From: Bacteroidales bacterium
GTDB lineage: Bacteria > Bacteroidota > Bacteroidia > Bacteroidales > DTU049
DNA: 6,922 nt
Direction: 5' to 3'
NCBI GenBank assembly: GCA_018432645.1
Contig: JAHDSP010000167.1
Coordinates: 1 to 6,922 of the forward strand
This document shows, piece after piece, positions 1 to 6,518 of this stretch (its first letter is position 1; each line of letters begins with the position of its first letter). A program made the translations under genes and the position numbers. The notes beneath the pieces are model-generated. The model did no database searches. It was not told the origin of the DNA and saw only the letters and a list, made by a program, of their open reading frames with translations.

Positions 1-223
1 TGCAACGGTAGTTTTGTACTCCGCTTTGCAAACCATTTTTAATTACATGACTACTATTGCAATCTGGACAAAGTACACCAGTAGACATTGCCTTAATTTC
101 TTGGTAATCGACTACATCTTTGCCTTTCTCGATCATCTCATTATAGAGATTGTCGTATAATTCGCGTGTCTCCTCTTTGCTAAGAGCGAAGACTTCTGTT
201 GGATTTTCAAATAGTTTCTTCAT
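1..223 (-). CDS. IS transposase, N-terminal part (IS1595- or IS1-like), cut by window edge
   Basis: The reading frame starts at the ATG at 223 (reverse strand) and stays open to base 1, giving about 74 residues; the C-terminal part lies outside the window. The protein begins MKKLFENPTEVFALSKEE, and near its visible end has a zinc-ribbon signature: CPDC, then HVIKNG, then a QNYRC stretch, so three cysteines of a four-cysteine site are visible. A short helical lead-in followed by CPxC...KNG...GxQxYRC is the usual N-terminal DNA-binding module of IS1595-family and some IS1-like transposases, which move their element by a DDE-type reaction; the catalytic domain is not visible here. A hand count gives about 37% GC, higher than the roughly 30% impression from neighbouring dsbD, which fits acquired DNA but is weak evidence on a short piece. 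The start is supported by a TATATTTG promoter box 16 bases upstream. Family assignment between IS1595 and IS1 is uncertain, as is whether the element is intact. Confidence 0.66.
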   Translation of the reverse strand, partial: MKKLFENPTEVFALSKEETRELYDNLYNEMIEKGKDVVDYQEIKAMSTGVLCPDCNSSHVIKNGLQSGVQNYRC

Positions 224-239
224 ATGTAAAAAATTTTTG

Positions 240-247
240 CAAATATA
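240..247 (-). promoter_or_regulatory. Promoter -7 box (TATATTTG) for the transposase gene
   Basis: Read on the minus strand, bases 247 to 240 are TATATTTG, an exact match to the Bacteroidota -7 consensus TAnnTTTG, and the next base is C as in the commonly extended form. The box ends 16 bases before the ATG at 223, leaving a short leader. No clear TTTG -33 element is seen; the closest is GTTT at 270-267, about 19 bases upstream. The flank is so AT-rich that a chance match is possible. Confidence 0.5.
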
Positions 248-296
248 TAAAGTATTTTTAACTATAAAACTTGATAATATATAAAATAATTTTATA

Positions 297-339
297 ATAC
301 AAGTATAGAAACTCTTACCAACAGCTTCTATACTTGTAT
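297..339. repeat. Perfect 14-bp inverted repeat with 15-base spacer (hairpin)
   Basis: The arm ATACAAGTATAGAA at 297-310 is repeated exactly in reverse complement at 326-339 (TTCTATACTTGTAT), separated by 15 bases. It sits between two divergent genes and upstream of both of their promoter-like boxes (240-247 and 485-492), so it should not be in either mRNA. Neither side has an immediate T-run, so it is not a typical intrinsic terminator for either neighbour. It could be a leftover terminator of a gene disrupted or displaced by the adjacent insertion sequence, part of a small mobile repeat, or a protein-binding site. The repeat is directly seen; its role is unknown. Confidence 0.7.
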
Positions 340-484
340 CCCTATAAATCTTAACTTTTTACCATTAAAAAATTTTTTATTATCTCTCGTCTAATTTTCT
401 ATAACAATAGCACCGAATCTCTGTATTTTAAAAATTTATAACATTGATTATTATCAATTCTTTTATTTTTTGCTGTGTTTTTTA

Positions 485-492
485 TATTTTTG
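485..492 (+). promoter_or_regulatory. Promoter -7 box (TATTTTTG) for dsbD
   Basis: TATTTTTG matches the Bacteroidota consensus TAnnTTTG exactly and is followed by C. It ends 26 bases before the ATG at 519, giving an expected leader of roughly 20 bases. A TTTG at 469-472 is too close (12-base gap) to be a standard -33 element, and no better one is seen. The position of this box argues against the longer reading frame that would start at 444, because the box would then lie inside the gene. Confidence 0.55.
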
Positions 493-518
493 CAAAATTA
501 TTAAAAATACTATCTTTT

Positions 519-2540
519 ATGTTTAAAAAGATATTTTTCTTTTTATTGATTCCTATTTTTATATTTGGACAGGAACCTGTTACATGGAGTTATGAAGTTA
601 AAAAAATTTCTACAGATGAAGCAAATATTATTTTTAATGCTTCTATAGAAAATGGTTGGTGCTTATATTCATTAAAAACTAAAGGTGCTCTACCTGGAGA
701 GTTTATTTTTGAAGAAAATCCTGCTTATAAATTGATAGGTAATACTACTGAATCACCTAACCCAAAATCAAAATATGAGCCAGAGTTAGGAGCTACTACT
801 ACTTTTTTTGAAGGTGAAGCTACTTTTACTCAAAAAATTAAAATTTTAAAACCAGAAAAATTTAATATTGAAGTATATTATTCAGGTCAAGCGTGTTTAC
901 ATGATGGTATGTGTGTAATGGTAAAAAAAGATTTTGCTATACCTATTGATGGATCTCAATATACACCTCAGCTCTCCAATATTCCTATACCTGAAAATGA
1001 CACTAATGAACAGAATAATTTACTTACAAACGTAGATTCAAATAAATTAAATAATAGAATAGATACTTCTAAATATACAAAAATATTTGGTATAAATCCG
1101 TTAGATTCAGCTTTGCAAGCTTACAATGAGCAATATTTAGTCGAAAAATCTCAAAGCAAAACTTCTGATAGATCTCTATGGGGCATTTTCCTTGCTGGTC
1201 TTTTAGGTGGATTAATAGCACTAGTTACCCCATGCGTATGGCCGATGATACCGCTTACTGTTAGCTTTTTTATTAAAAGAAATAAAAAGAAAGGTATCAA
1301 AGATGCTACTATTTATGGTCTCTCTATTGTCATTATTTATGTATCTTTAGGGCTTTTAATAACCTTGATTTTCGGTGCTAATGCTTTAAATGCTTTATCT
1401 ACTAATCCATGGTTTAATTTATTTTTCTTCTTATTATTATTGGTCTTTGCTATAGCTTTTTTTGGAGGTTTTGATTTGACCTTACCTAGTTCTTGGGTTA
1501 ATGCAATGGATAGAAGGGCAGAAAAAGCTACAGGATTATTTAGTATCTTTTTCATGGCTTTCACTCTAGTACTTGTGTCGTTTAGTTGTACTGGACCTAT
1601 AATAGGAACTTTACTCGTAGAAGCTATTACTGAGGGATACTTGGCACCATTTATTGGTATGTTGGGATTTTCTATAGCTTTAGCTTTGCCATTTACTATT
1701 TTTGCTTTATTTCCACAATTGATTTCTAATTTGCCTAAATCTGGTGGATGGATGAACACTGTAAAAGTTACTCTTGGTTTTATTGAGTTATTTTTTGCTT
1801 TTAAATTTTTATCTGTAGCCGATTTAGCTAGTCATTGGGGTATTTTAGATAGAGAAATTTTTATAGTTATTTGGGTAGCTATAGCTTTTATTATGGGTTT
1901 ATATTTCCTTGACGTTATCAGATTCAAAGGGGAAGAAAAAAAACAACATTTGAGTGTGATAAGATTTTTCTTGGCGCTTATTTCTTTTGCATTTACTTTT
2001 TATCTAATCCCAGGACTTTGGGGAGCTCCTTTAAAAGGTGTATCAGCTTTTCTACCGCCTATTTATACTCAAGATTTTAATATGAATGAGCAACATGTGA
2101 AAGCCGATTACAAAGATTTAACTCCTGCTATTGAGTTTGCTCGCAACGTTAATAAACCTCTATTGATAGATTTTAGTGGGTATGGTTGCGTTAATTGTAG
2201 AGAAATGGAAGCTAGTGTATGGACAGACCCTAAGGTCAAAGATTTCCTTGAAAACAATTTTGTCCTGGTATCTCTTTATGTTGATGACAAAACATTACTT
2301 TCTCCTGAGCAAAGCATTACTATTGAAGATGGGAATGTCAAAACGAAACTACGCACTGTAGGTGATAAATGGAGCTTCTTAGAATTTTCTTTAGTTAAAA
2401 GGCAATCTCAACCTATGTACGTTATTATAGATCATAATGGTAGAATATTAAATGAGTTGTATGGTTATAATAAAAATCCTAACGAATTCCTTGAGTGGTT
2501 ACAAGAAGGTTTAGAAAAATATAATCTTTCTAATAGATAA
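519..2540 (+). CDS. dsbD: Thiol:disulfide interchange protein DsbD (three-domain)
   Basis: DsbD carries electrons from cytoplasmic thioredoxin across the inner membrane to periplasmic proteins that reduce or isomerise disulfides or mature cytochrome c. The 673-residue protein shows all three modules. A signal peptide (MFKKIFFFLLIPIFIFGQ, 1-18) is followed by an N-terminal DsbD-alpha-like domain with the Cys126/Cys132 pair (C-x5-C after YYSGQA). An Asn-rich linker spans about 145-205. The CcdA/DsbD membrane domain (about 217-505, around eight hydrophobic segments) has its redox cysteines in TPCVWP (Cys239) and SFSCTGP (Cys357). The C-terminal thioredoxin-like domain has CVNC (Cys557/Cys560) and a likely cis-Pro in SQPMYV. 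All six expected cysteines are present. Relative to E. coli DsbD, about 30 extra residues lie between the CVNC helix and the cis-Pro strand. An in-frame ATG at 444 would add 25 residues; 519 is preferred because a proper signal peptide starts there and the promoter box lies just upstream. The rluD-like gene follows after 42 bases, possibly in one transcript. Confidence 0.93.
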   Translation: MFKKIFFFLLIPIFIFGQEPVTWSYEVKKISTDEANIIFNASIENGWCLYSLKTKGALPGEFIFEENPAYKLIGNTTESPNPKSKYEPELGATTTFFEGEATFTQKIKILKPEKFNIEVYYSGQACLHDGMCVMVKKDFAIPIDGSQYTPQLSNIPIPENDTNEQNNLLTNVDSNKLNNRIDTSKYTKIFGINPLDSALQAYNEQYLVEKSQSKTSDRSLWGIFLAGLLGGLIALVTPCVWPMIPLTVSFFIKRNKKKGIKDATIYGLSIVIIYVSLGLLITLIFGANALNALSTNPWFNLFFFLLLLVFAIAFFGGFDLTLPSSWVNAMDRRAEKATGLFSIFFMAFTLVLVSFSCTGPIIGTLLVEAITEGYLAPFIGMLGFSIALALPFTIFALFPQLISNLPKSGGWMNTVKVTLGFIELFFAFKFLSVADLASHWGILDREIFIVIWVAIAFIMGLYFLDVIRFKGEEKKQHLSVIRFFLALISFAFTFYLIPGLWGAPLKGVSAFLPPIYTQDFNMNEQHVKADYKDLTPAIEFARNVNKPLLIDFSGYGCVNCREMEASVWTDPKVKDFLENNFVLVSLYVDDKTLLSPEQSITIEDGNVKTKLRTVGDKWSFLEFSLVKRQSQPMYVIIDHNGRILNELYGYNKNPNEFLEWLQEGLEKYNLSNR

Positions 2541-2582
2541 TATTTTATTTTTTATTTATTTTTAATGATTTTTTCGTAAATT

Positions 2583-3611
2583 ATGTATGATGATAATGAA
2601 ATTACAGAAGTTAATGATGAATTTTATGAACATTATAAAATAGAGGTTGATCCTGGACAATCTCTAATGCGCATAGATAAATTTTTAACTCAAAAAATCG
2701 AAAGTATTAGTAGAACAAAAATACAAAATGCTGCTGATGCAGGTTGTATTTTAGTGAATGATATTCCCAAGAAACCTAATTACAAAGTAAAGCCTGGCGA
2801 TGTTATTCGTGTAATGCTACCTAATCCACCTGCTCCTAGTGAAGTTTTTCCTGAGCCTATGGATTTAAATATTGTTTACGAAGATGAGGATGTAATAATT
2901 ATTAACAAACCTGCAGGTATTGTTGTGCATCCAGGTTATAATAATTATACTGGCACTTTGCTTAATGGCCTTCTTTATTATTTCCAGAATGTTCTTAATA
3001 TTGATCAATTTCCACTTTTATTACATAGAATTGATAAAAATACAACTGGATTATTAGTGATTGCTAAAAATGAATTTGCACAGCAATTTATTTCTAAACA
3101 ATTTTTTGAACATACTGTCAGTAGAACATATATTGCTATTGTCTGGGGTGATTTAGAAAATGACGAAGGAGAAATTACTGGTTATTTATCACGTGATTCT
3201 AAAGATAGAAGGATAATGGCTCTCAGTAGTAATGAGAATAAAGGTAAGTATAGCCACACAAAATATAAAGTTCTCGAACGTTATGGCTTCGCCACTCTTA
3301 TAGAATGTAAACTTTTCACTGGTCGCACTCATCAAATTCGCGCTCATATGAAAGCTATAGGTCATCCACTCTTTAATGACAAAGATTATGGCGGCGATAA
3401 TATCATTTACATGAATTTCGGCGGTAATTTTAAACAATTTATTTCAAATTCATTCAAAATCTGTCAACGACAAGCTTTGCATGCTAAAACTCTTGGATTT
3501 ATCCATCCTAAAAATAATGAAGAAATATTTTTTGATAGCAACTTACCCGAAGATTTAGCCGAATTAATTGAAAAATTTAGAGCTTATACTAATGCATATA
3601 ATATTTTATAA
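2583..3611 (+). CDS. rluD: RluD-family 23S rRNA pseudouridine synthase
   Basis: The enzyme isomerises specific uridines of large-subunit rRNA to pseudouridine; in E. coli RluD the targets are U1911, U1915 and U1917 in helix 69, needed for normal ribosome assembly. The 342-residue protein has an S4 RNA-binding domain at about 28-75 (RIDKFLTQ, then ILVNDIPKKPNYKVKPGD). The RluA/RluD catalytic domain follows at about 95-310. The signature HRIDKNTTGLLVIAKN places the catalytic aspartate at Asp151; the GRTHQIRAH (247-255) and RQALHA (296-301) motifs are also present. Length is within the range of the family. It starts 42 bases after dsbD; the gap is A/T-rich with no convincing TAnnTTTG box, so co-transcription is likely. 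No Shine-Dalgarno site is seen, as usual in Bacteroidota. Paralogues RluC and RluA share these motifs. The S4 domain excludes RluA, and the choice of RluD over RluC is by overall resemblance, so the exact target uridines are inferred. Confidence 0.9.
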   Translation: MYDDNEITEVNDEFYEHYKIEVDPGQSLMRIDKFLTQKIESISRTKIQNAADAGCILVNDIPKKPNYKVKPGDVIRVMLPNPPAPSEVFPEPMDLNIVYEDEDVIIINKPAGIVVHPGYNNYTGTLLNGLLYYFQNVLNIDQFPLLLHRIDKNTTGLLVIAKNEFAQQFISKQFFEHTVSRTYIAIVWGDLENDEGEITGYLSRDSKDRRIMALSSNENKGKYSHTKYKVLERYGFATLIECKLFTGRTHQIRAHMKAIGHPLFNDKDYGGDNIIYMNFGGNFKQFISNSFKICQRQALHAKTLGFIHPKNNEEIFFDSNLPEDLAELIEKFRAYTNAYNIL

Positions 3612-3615
3612 TAAA

Positions 3616-3649
3616 TTTGGTTATATAACGTTTATTGGCATAACTTTTG
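3616..3649 (+). promoter_or_regulatory. Possible htpX promoter (TTTG - 22 bases - AACTTTTG)
   Basis: TTTG at 3616-3619 could be a -33 element and AACTTTTG at 3642-3649 a -7 element with one mismatch to TAnnTTTG; the 22-base gap is within the range reported for Bacteroidota promoters. The box ends 36 bases before the htpX ATG. The match is imperfect and the background is A/T-rich, so this is a candidate only. Confidence 0.35.
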
Positions 3650-3685
3650 AGAAAATAAAATTAGAAAAATAAAATTGTATATATT

Positions 3686-4534
3686 ATGAATTATGTTAAA
3701 ACAGCTTTTTTATTAGGTTTGATGTTTGCTCTGTTTATGGGAGTAGGTTATTTAATTGGTGGAGAGAGTGGCATGATTATAGCATTTTTTATTGCTTTAT
3801 TGATGAATGGAATTTCATTTTTTTATTCTGACAAAATAGCATTATCTATGTTTAAAGCTAAAGAAGTTAGCGAAGCAGAAGCTCCACAATTACATAGAAT
3901 AGTAGATGAATTAGCTGCAGAAGCTGGCATCCCAAAACCCAAAGTATATATTTCTAACATTAATATACCAAATGCCTTCGCTACTGGTCGTAATCCAAAA
4001 CATGGTGTTGTGGCAGTTACTAAAGGATTGCTCGATTTATTAGATCGAAATGAAATAAAAGGTGTATTAGGACACGAAATAGCTCATATTGCCAATAGAG
4101 ATATTCTTATTTCTTCTTTGGCAGCCGTTATTGCTAGTGCTATTTCTATGCTGGCTCGCTTAGCGTATTTTGCTAATATTTTTGGTGGAAATAGAGATGG
4201 TGGTGGCATAGGTAATCTGCTCGCTACATTAATAATGATAATATTGACACCTATTATAGCTATGATAATTCAATTAGCTATTTCTCGTACTAGAGAATAT
4301 GCTGCCGATGAAAAAGGTGCTAAACTCGCTAGAAATCCTCTTTATTTAGCTAATGCTCTTAAAAAAATGAATTCTTTTGCTAAAGCTAAACCTGCAACAG
4401 AAGAGGATATCAATCCTTCTGCTACTCACATGCTTATTATAAACCCATTCAAAAAAGGTGGTCTGCAAGCTCTCTTTTCTACTCACCCTCCTATTGAGAA
4501 AAGAATAGAAAAATTAGAATCTATGGCCTTGTGA
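3686..4534 (+). CDS. htpX: Zinc metalloprotease HtpX homologue (M48 family)
   Basis: HtpX is an inner-membrane zinc protease that cuts misfolded or damaged membrane proteins, working alongside FtsH in E. coli. The 282-residue protein is close to the E. coli length (293). Two hydrophobic segments lie at the N-terminus (about 5-24 and 29-47) and two more at about 138-163 and 177-199, flanking the active-site region as in the family. The zinc site is HEIAH with His130, Glu131 and His134 in LGHEIAHIANRD. The third ligand is Glu204 in SRTREYAADEKGAKLA, a strongly conserved HtpX/M48B signature. The C-terminal STHPPIEKRIEKL (265-277) is also typical. The start gives a membrane segment directly at the N-terminus, as expected. 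Gaps of 74 bases before and 106 bases after suggest it is a stand-alone transcription unit. E. coli regulation by the Cpx system cannot be assumed here, and no operator is visible. Confidence 0.92.
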   Translation: MNYVKTAFLLGLMFALFMGVGYLIGGESGMIIAFFIALLMNGISFFYSDKIALSMFKAKEVSEAEAPQLHRIVDELAAEAGIPKPKVYISNINIPNAFATGRNPKHGVVAVTKGLLDLLDRNEIKGVLGHEIAHIANRDILISSLAAVIASAISMLARLAYFANIFGGNRDGGGIGNLLATLIMIILTPIIAMIIQLAISRTREYAADEKGAKLARNPLYLANALKKMNSFAKAKPATEEDINPSATHMLIINPFKKGGLQALFSTHPPIEKRIEKLESMAL

Positions 4535-4623
4535 TTTTATTTGTTTATTTCTTAATTATACTATAAGCTTAGAATATGTGAGTTGTCATATATTTATCTG
4601 ATATTTATTTTCTAAAATTTTAT

Positions 4624-4631
4624 TAAATTTG
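4624..4631 (+). promoter_or_regulatory. Promoter -7-like box (TAAATTTG) close to the repeat-protein ATG
   Basis: TAAATTTG is an exact TAnnTTTG match but ends only 9 bases before the ATG at 4641. If it is used, the mRNA would begin a few bases from the start codon, making it almost leaderless. No TTTG -33 element is at a suitable distance; TCTG at 4597-4600 is the closest. Chance occurrence in this A/T-rich gap is quite possible. Confidence 0.35.
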
Positions 4632-4640
4632 TAATAAAAA

Positions 4641-6437
4641 ATGCGTCCATACATATTAATATTCTTGCTAATAGCATTATTGAATCCAGCTATTGCTCAG
4701 AAAAAAACAAAAATTACATCTACATATCCTGATGGACAAATCAAAGAAAAGGGAACAATATTATTGCCTGATAGCACTCGTGTAGGTAAATGGACTTTCT
4801 ATTATCATAATGGACAGCTATCTATGGAGGGAGAGTATGATAATAGTGGTCTCGAGATAGGTACTTGGAAACAATATTATCCTAATGGCGATATTTACAT
4901 TATTGAAGAAAAAGACAATGGCCCTATAAAAGCTTATTATCAATATCCTGATTCTCTGAAAATGACTGGACAGATCAAAAATCGTAAACCTGATGGCGAG
5001 TGGATTATTTATTATGAAAATGGAAATATTCAAAGTAAACAATTTTTCTCTGAAGGCAAAATGACTGGACAATGGGAATACTATTTTGATAATGGTAAAT
5101 TATGGAAAATCATTAGTCCTGAGACTGGTCCAGTGATTATTTATGATTCATTAGGTAATAAACTAGAAGAATGGTACGTTGTAAATGGACAAATGGATGG
5201 TGAGCATAAAACCTATACCACTCAGGGAACTTTGATTTCAAAGATTACTTATAAAAATGGCAAAAAAGATGGTATATATGAGCTCTATCATGGCAATGGG
5301 CAAAAAGCTTTAGAAGGATTTTATCAAGATGATAAAAAAATTGGCGTTTGGAAATACTATTATCCCAATGGTAAACTAGCAAAAGAAGAAAATCAAGAGT
5401 CTGGTCCATGCTATTCGTGGTATGAAAATGGAAATATTAAAGAACAGTACAACCACCTAAATGGTAAAAAACAAGGTTTATATATTAGCTATCACATTAA
5501 TGGCAAAGTAAAAGATAGTATTTATTATGAAAATGGACTGCGTCAAGGCAAAGCAGTTTCGTATTACGATAATGAGAACAAAGAATTTGAAGGATATTAT
5601 ATAAATGATAGCCTAAATGGATACTGTCGCTGGTGGTATCCAAACGGTTTTATGGAAATGGAAGGCAAAATCATCAATGAAAAGCATGATAGCCTTTGGA
5701 GATTTTATCATTCTACAGGTAAGCTAGGCAGTATAGGTATGTTTGTGAATGATAAACCTGATGGTAAATGGACTTACTATTATGAAACTGGGGAAAAATG
5801 GAGAGAAGGTTATTACAAAAATGGCTTAAGAGAAGGTAAATGGGTGGCATGGTATGAATCTGGGAAAAAACAAAGAGAAGGGAATTTTGTAAATGATAAA
5901 GAAGATGGATATTGGGTTACATGGTACGAAAATGGTAAAGTGCAGCACGAGGGATATTTCAAAAATGGATTGATGAATGGACCATGGAACGGCTACTATC
6001 CTGATGGCTCATTGAAATATCAAACTAATTATACTGATAATGTGAAAAATGGTTCTGATGTTTTTTATCTACCTAACGGCAATAAATTATATGATGGTAC
6101 ATACAAAATGGGATTAAAAGATGGTTACTGGATAGAATATAGTGACAATGGTAAACCCGTTTCTGAGGGAATGTATAAAAATGAAAAGCAAGAAGGATTA
6201 TGGAAGTTTTATAACCAATATGGAGGATTAGCAAGAGAACAGTACTTTAAAAATGGTTTCCCTGATGGTAAATTTGTAGAATATCATCCTAATCATCAAA
6301 TAGCTACTATTGGATATTACAAAAATACCGCTAAAGTTGGTGAATGGACTCTTTACGATCAAAATGGTAAAATCATTGCTAAAATGTTTTTTGATAGTAA
6401 TGGTAATCTATTAAAGAAAACGATACCATCTCCATAG
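4641..6437 (+). CDS. Exported protein of 24 tandem YwqK/MORN_2-type repeats
   Basis: The 598-residue protein starts with a signal peptide (MRPYILIFLLIALLNPAIAQ, cleavage likely near Ala19/Gln20) and has no lipobox cysteine, so export to the periplasm or outside is expected. Residues 29-595 are an unbroken array of 24 units, mostly 24 residues long, with the pattern YY-x-NG-x6-EG-x-Y-x-NG-x3-G-x-W. This is the MORN_2 type of repeat, often annotated as 'toxin-antitoxin system YwqK family antitoxin'. Such repeats form stacked beta-hairpins. The family's function in Bacteroidota is poorly known, and protein or surface binding is the usual guess. There is no enzymatic domain, no toxin-like neighbour and no visible C-terminal sorting domain: the protein ends three residues after the last unit. 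Units 3, 6 and 10 are shortened to 20 residues. It lies 106 bases after htpX and 81 before the next gene, so it is probably its own transcript. The antitoxin label should not be taken literally here. Confidence 0.88.
   Translation: MRPYILIFLLIALLNPAIAQKKTKITSTYPDGQIKEKGTILLPDSTRVGKWTFYYHNGQLSMEGEYDNSGLEIGTWKQYYPNGDIYIIEEKDNGPIKAYYQYPDSLKMTGQIKNRKPDGEWIIYYENGNIQSKQFFSEGKMTGQWEYYFDNGKLWKIISPETGPVIIYDSLGNKLEEWYVVNGQMDGEHKTYTTQGTLISKITYKNGKKDGIYELYHGNGQKALEGFYQDDKKIGVWKYYYPNGKLAKEENQESGPCYSWYENGNIKEQYNHLNGKKQGLYISYHINGKVKDSIYYENGLRQGKAVSYYDNENKEFEGYYINDSLNGYCRWWYPNGFMEMEGKIINEKHDSLWRFYHSTGKLGSIGMFVNDKPDGKWTYYYETGEKWREGYYKNGLREGKWVAWYESGKKQREGNFVNDKEDGYWVTWYENGKVQHEGYFKNGLMNGPWNGYYPDGSLKYQTNYTDNVKNGSDVFYLPNGNKLYDGTYKMGLKDGYWIEYSDNGKPVSEGMYKNEKQEGLWKFYNQYGGLAREQYFKNGFPDGKFVEYHPNHQIATIGYYKNTAKVGEWTLYDQNGKIIAKMFFDSNGNLLKKTIPSP
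4725..6425 (+). repeat. Tandem array of 24 coding repeats (about 72 bp each)
   Basis: By reading the protein, I divide residues 29-595 into 24 consecutive units. Units 1, 2 and 4 are 25 residues, units 3, 6 and 10 are 20 residues, and all others are 24. At the DNA level the copies have diverged: only short stretches such as AAAAATGG, GGTAAATGG and TATGAAAATGG recur, so the array is old and not a recent slippage expansion. Units 15-18 are the most alike (KW-REG / KKQREG / KVQHEG). Confidence 0.85.
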
Positions 6438-6484
6438 TTAAAAAAATTAAAAAGAATAATATTTTTTTAAGTAAAAAAAATAAC

Positions 6485-6503
6485 TTACTTTTGCAAAAAG
6501 TAA
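6485..6503 (+). promoter_or_regulatory. Promoter -7 box inside a near-palindrome, upstream of the cPGS-like gene
   Basis: TACTTTTG at 6486-6493 matches TAnnTTTG exactly, is followed by C, and ends 25 bases before the ATG at 6519. A T-run at 6462-6468 lies about 17 bases upstream, where a -33 element would be. The box is inside TTACTTTTGCAAAAAGTAA (6485-6503), a palindrome with one unpaired base, and AAGTAA occurs again at 6469-6474. This could be an operator over the promoter, but the core TTTTGCAAAA also arises simply from the -7 consensus followed by an A-run. Confidence 0.5.
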
Positions 6504-6518
6504 AAAAATATATATTTT

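Larger units (their letters stand above)
224..518. other. AT-rich divergent intergenic region
   Basis: This 295-base stretch separates the minus-strand transposase start from dsbD. It holds the two outward promoter-like boxes and the 297-339 inverted repeat. The rest is low-complexity A/T sequence, including a short imperfect palindrome around 281-295. No coding sequence with a recognisable product was found. The outer terminal inverted repeat of the insertion sequence should lie in or near this stretch, but I could not identify it, because its partner end is outside the window. Confidence 0.7.

Noticed and set aside
444..518. Upstream in-frame extension of dsbD from the ATG at 444
   Set aside because: The added 25 residues are only low-complexity hydrophobic sequence ahead of an already complete signal peptide, and the perfect -7 box at 485-492 lies inside the extension.
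1337..1759. Minus-strand open frame of 140 codons inside dsbD
   Set aside because: It is antisense to the conserved membrane domain with both redox cysteine motifs on the plus strand, and its translation resembles no known family.
2541..2582. Separate promoter or terminator between dsbD and the pseudouridine synthase gene
   Set aside because: The 42-base gap is A/T-rich with no hairpin and no acceptable TAnnTTTG match.
3620..3629. Ten-base perfect palindrome GTTATATAAC after the pseudouridine synthase gene, as a terminator or operator
   Set aside because: It has no loop and no following T-run, and short A/T palindromes are expected by chance in this composition.
4641..6437. Reading the repeat gene as an antitoxin of a toxin-antitoxin pair
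   Set aside because: The product has a signal peptide and so leaves the cytoplasm, and there is no small toxin-like gene next to it; the family label is historical.
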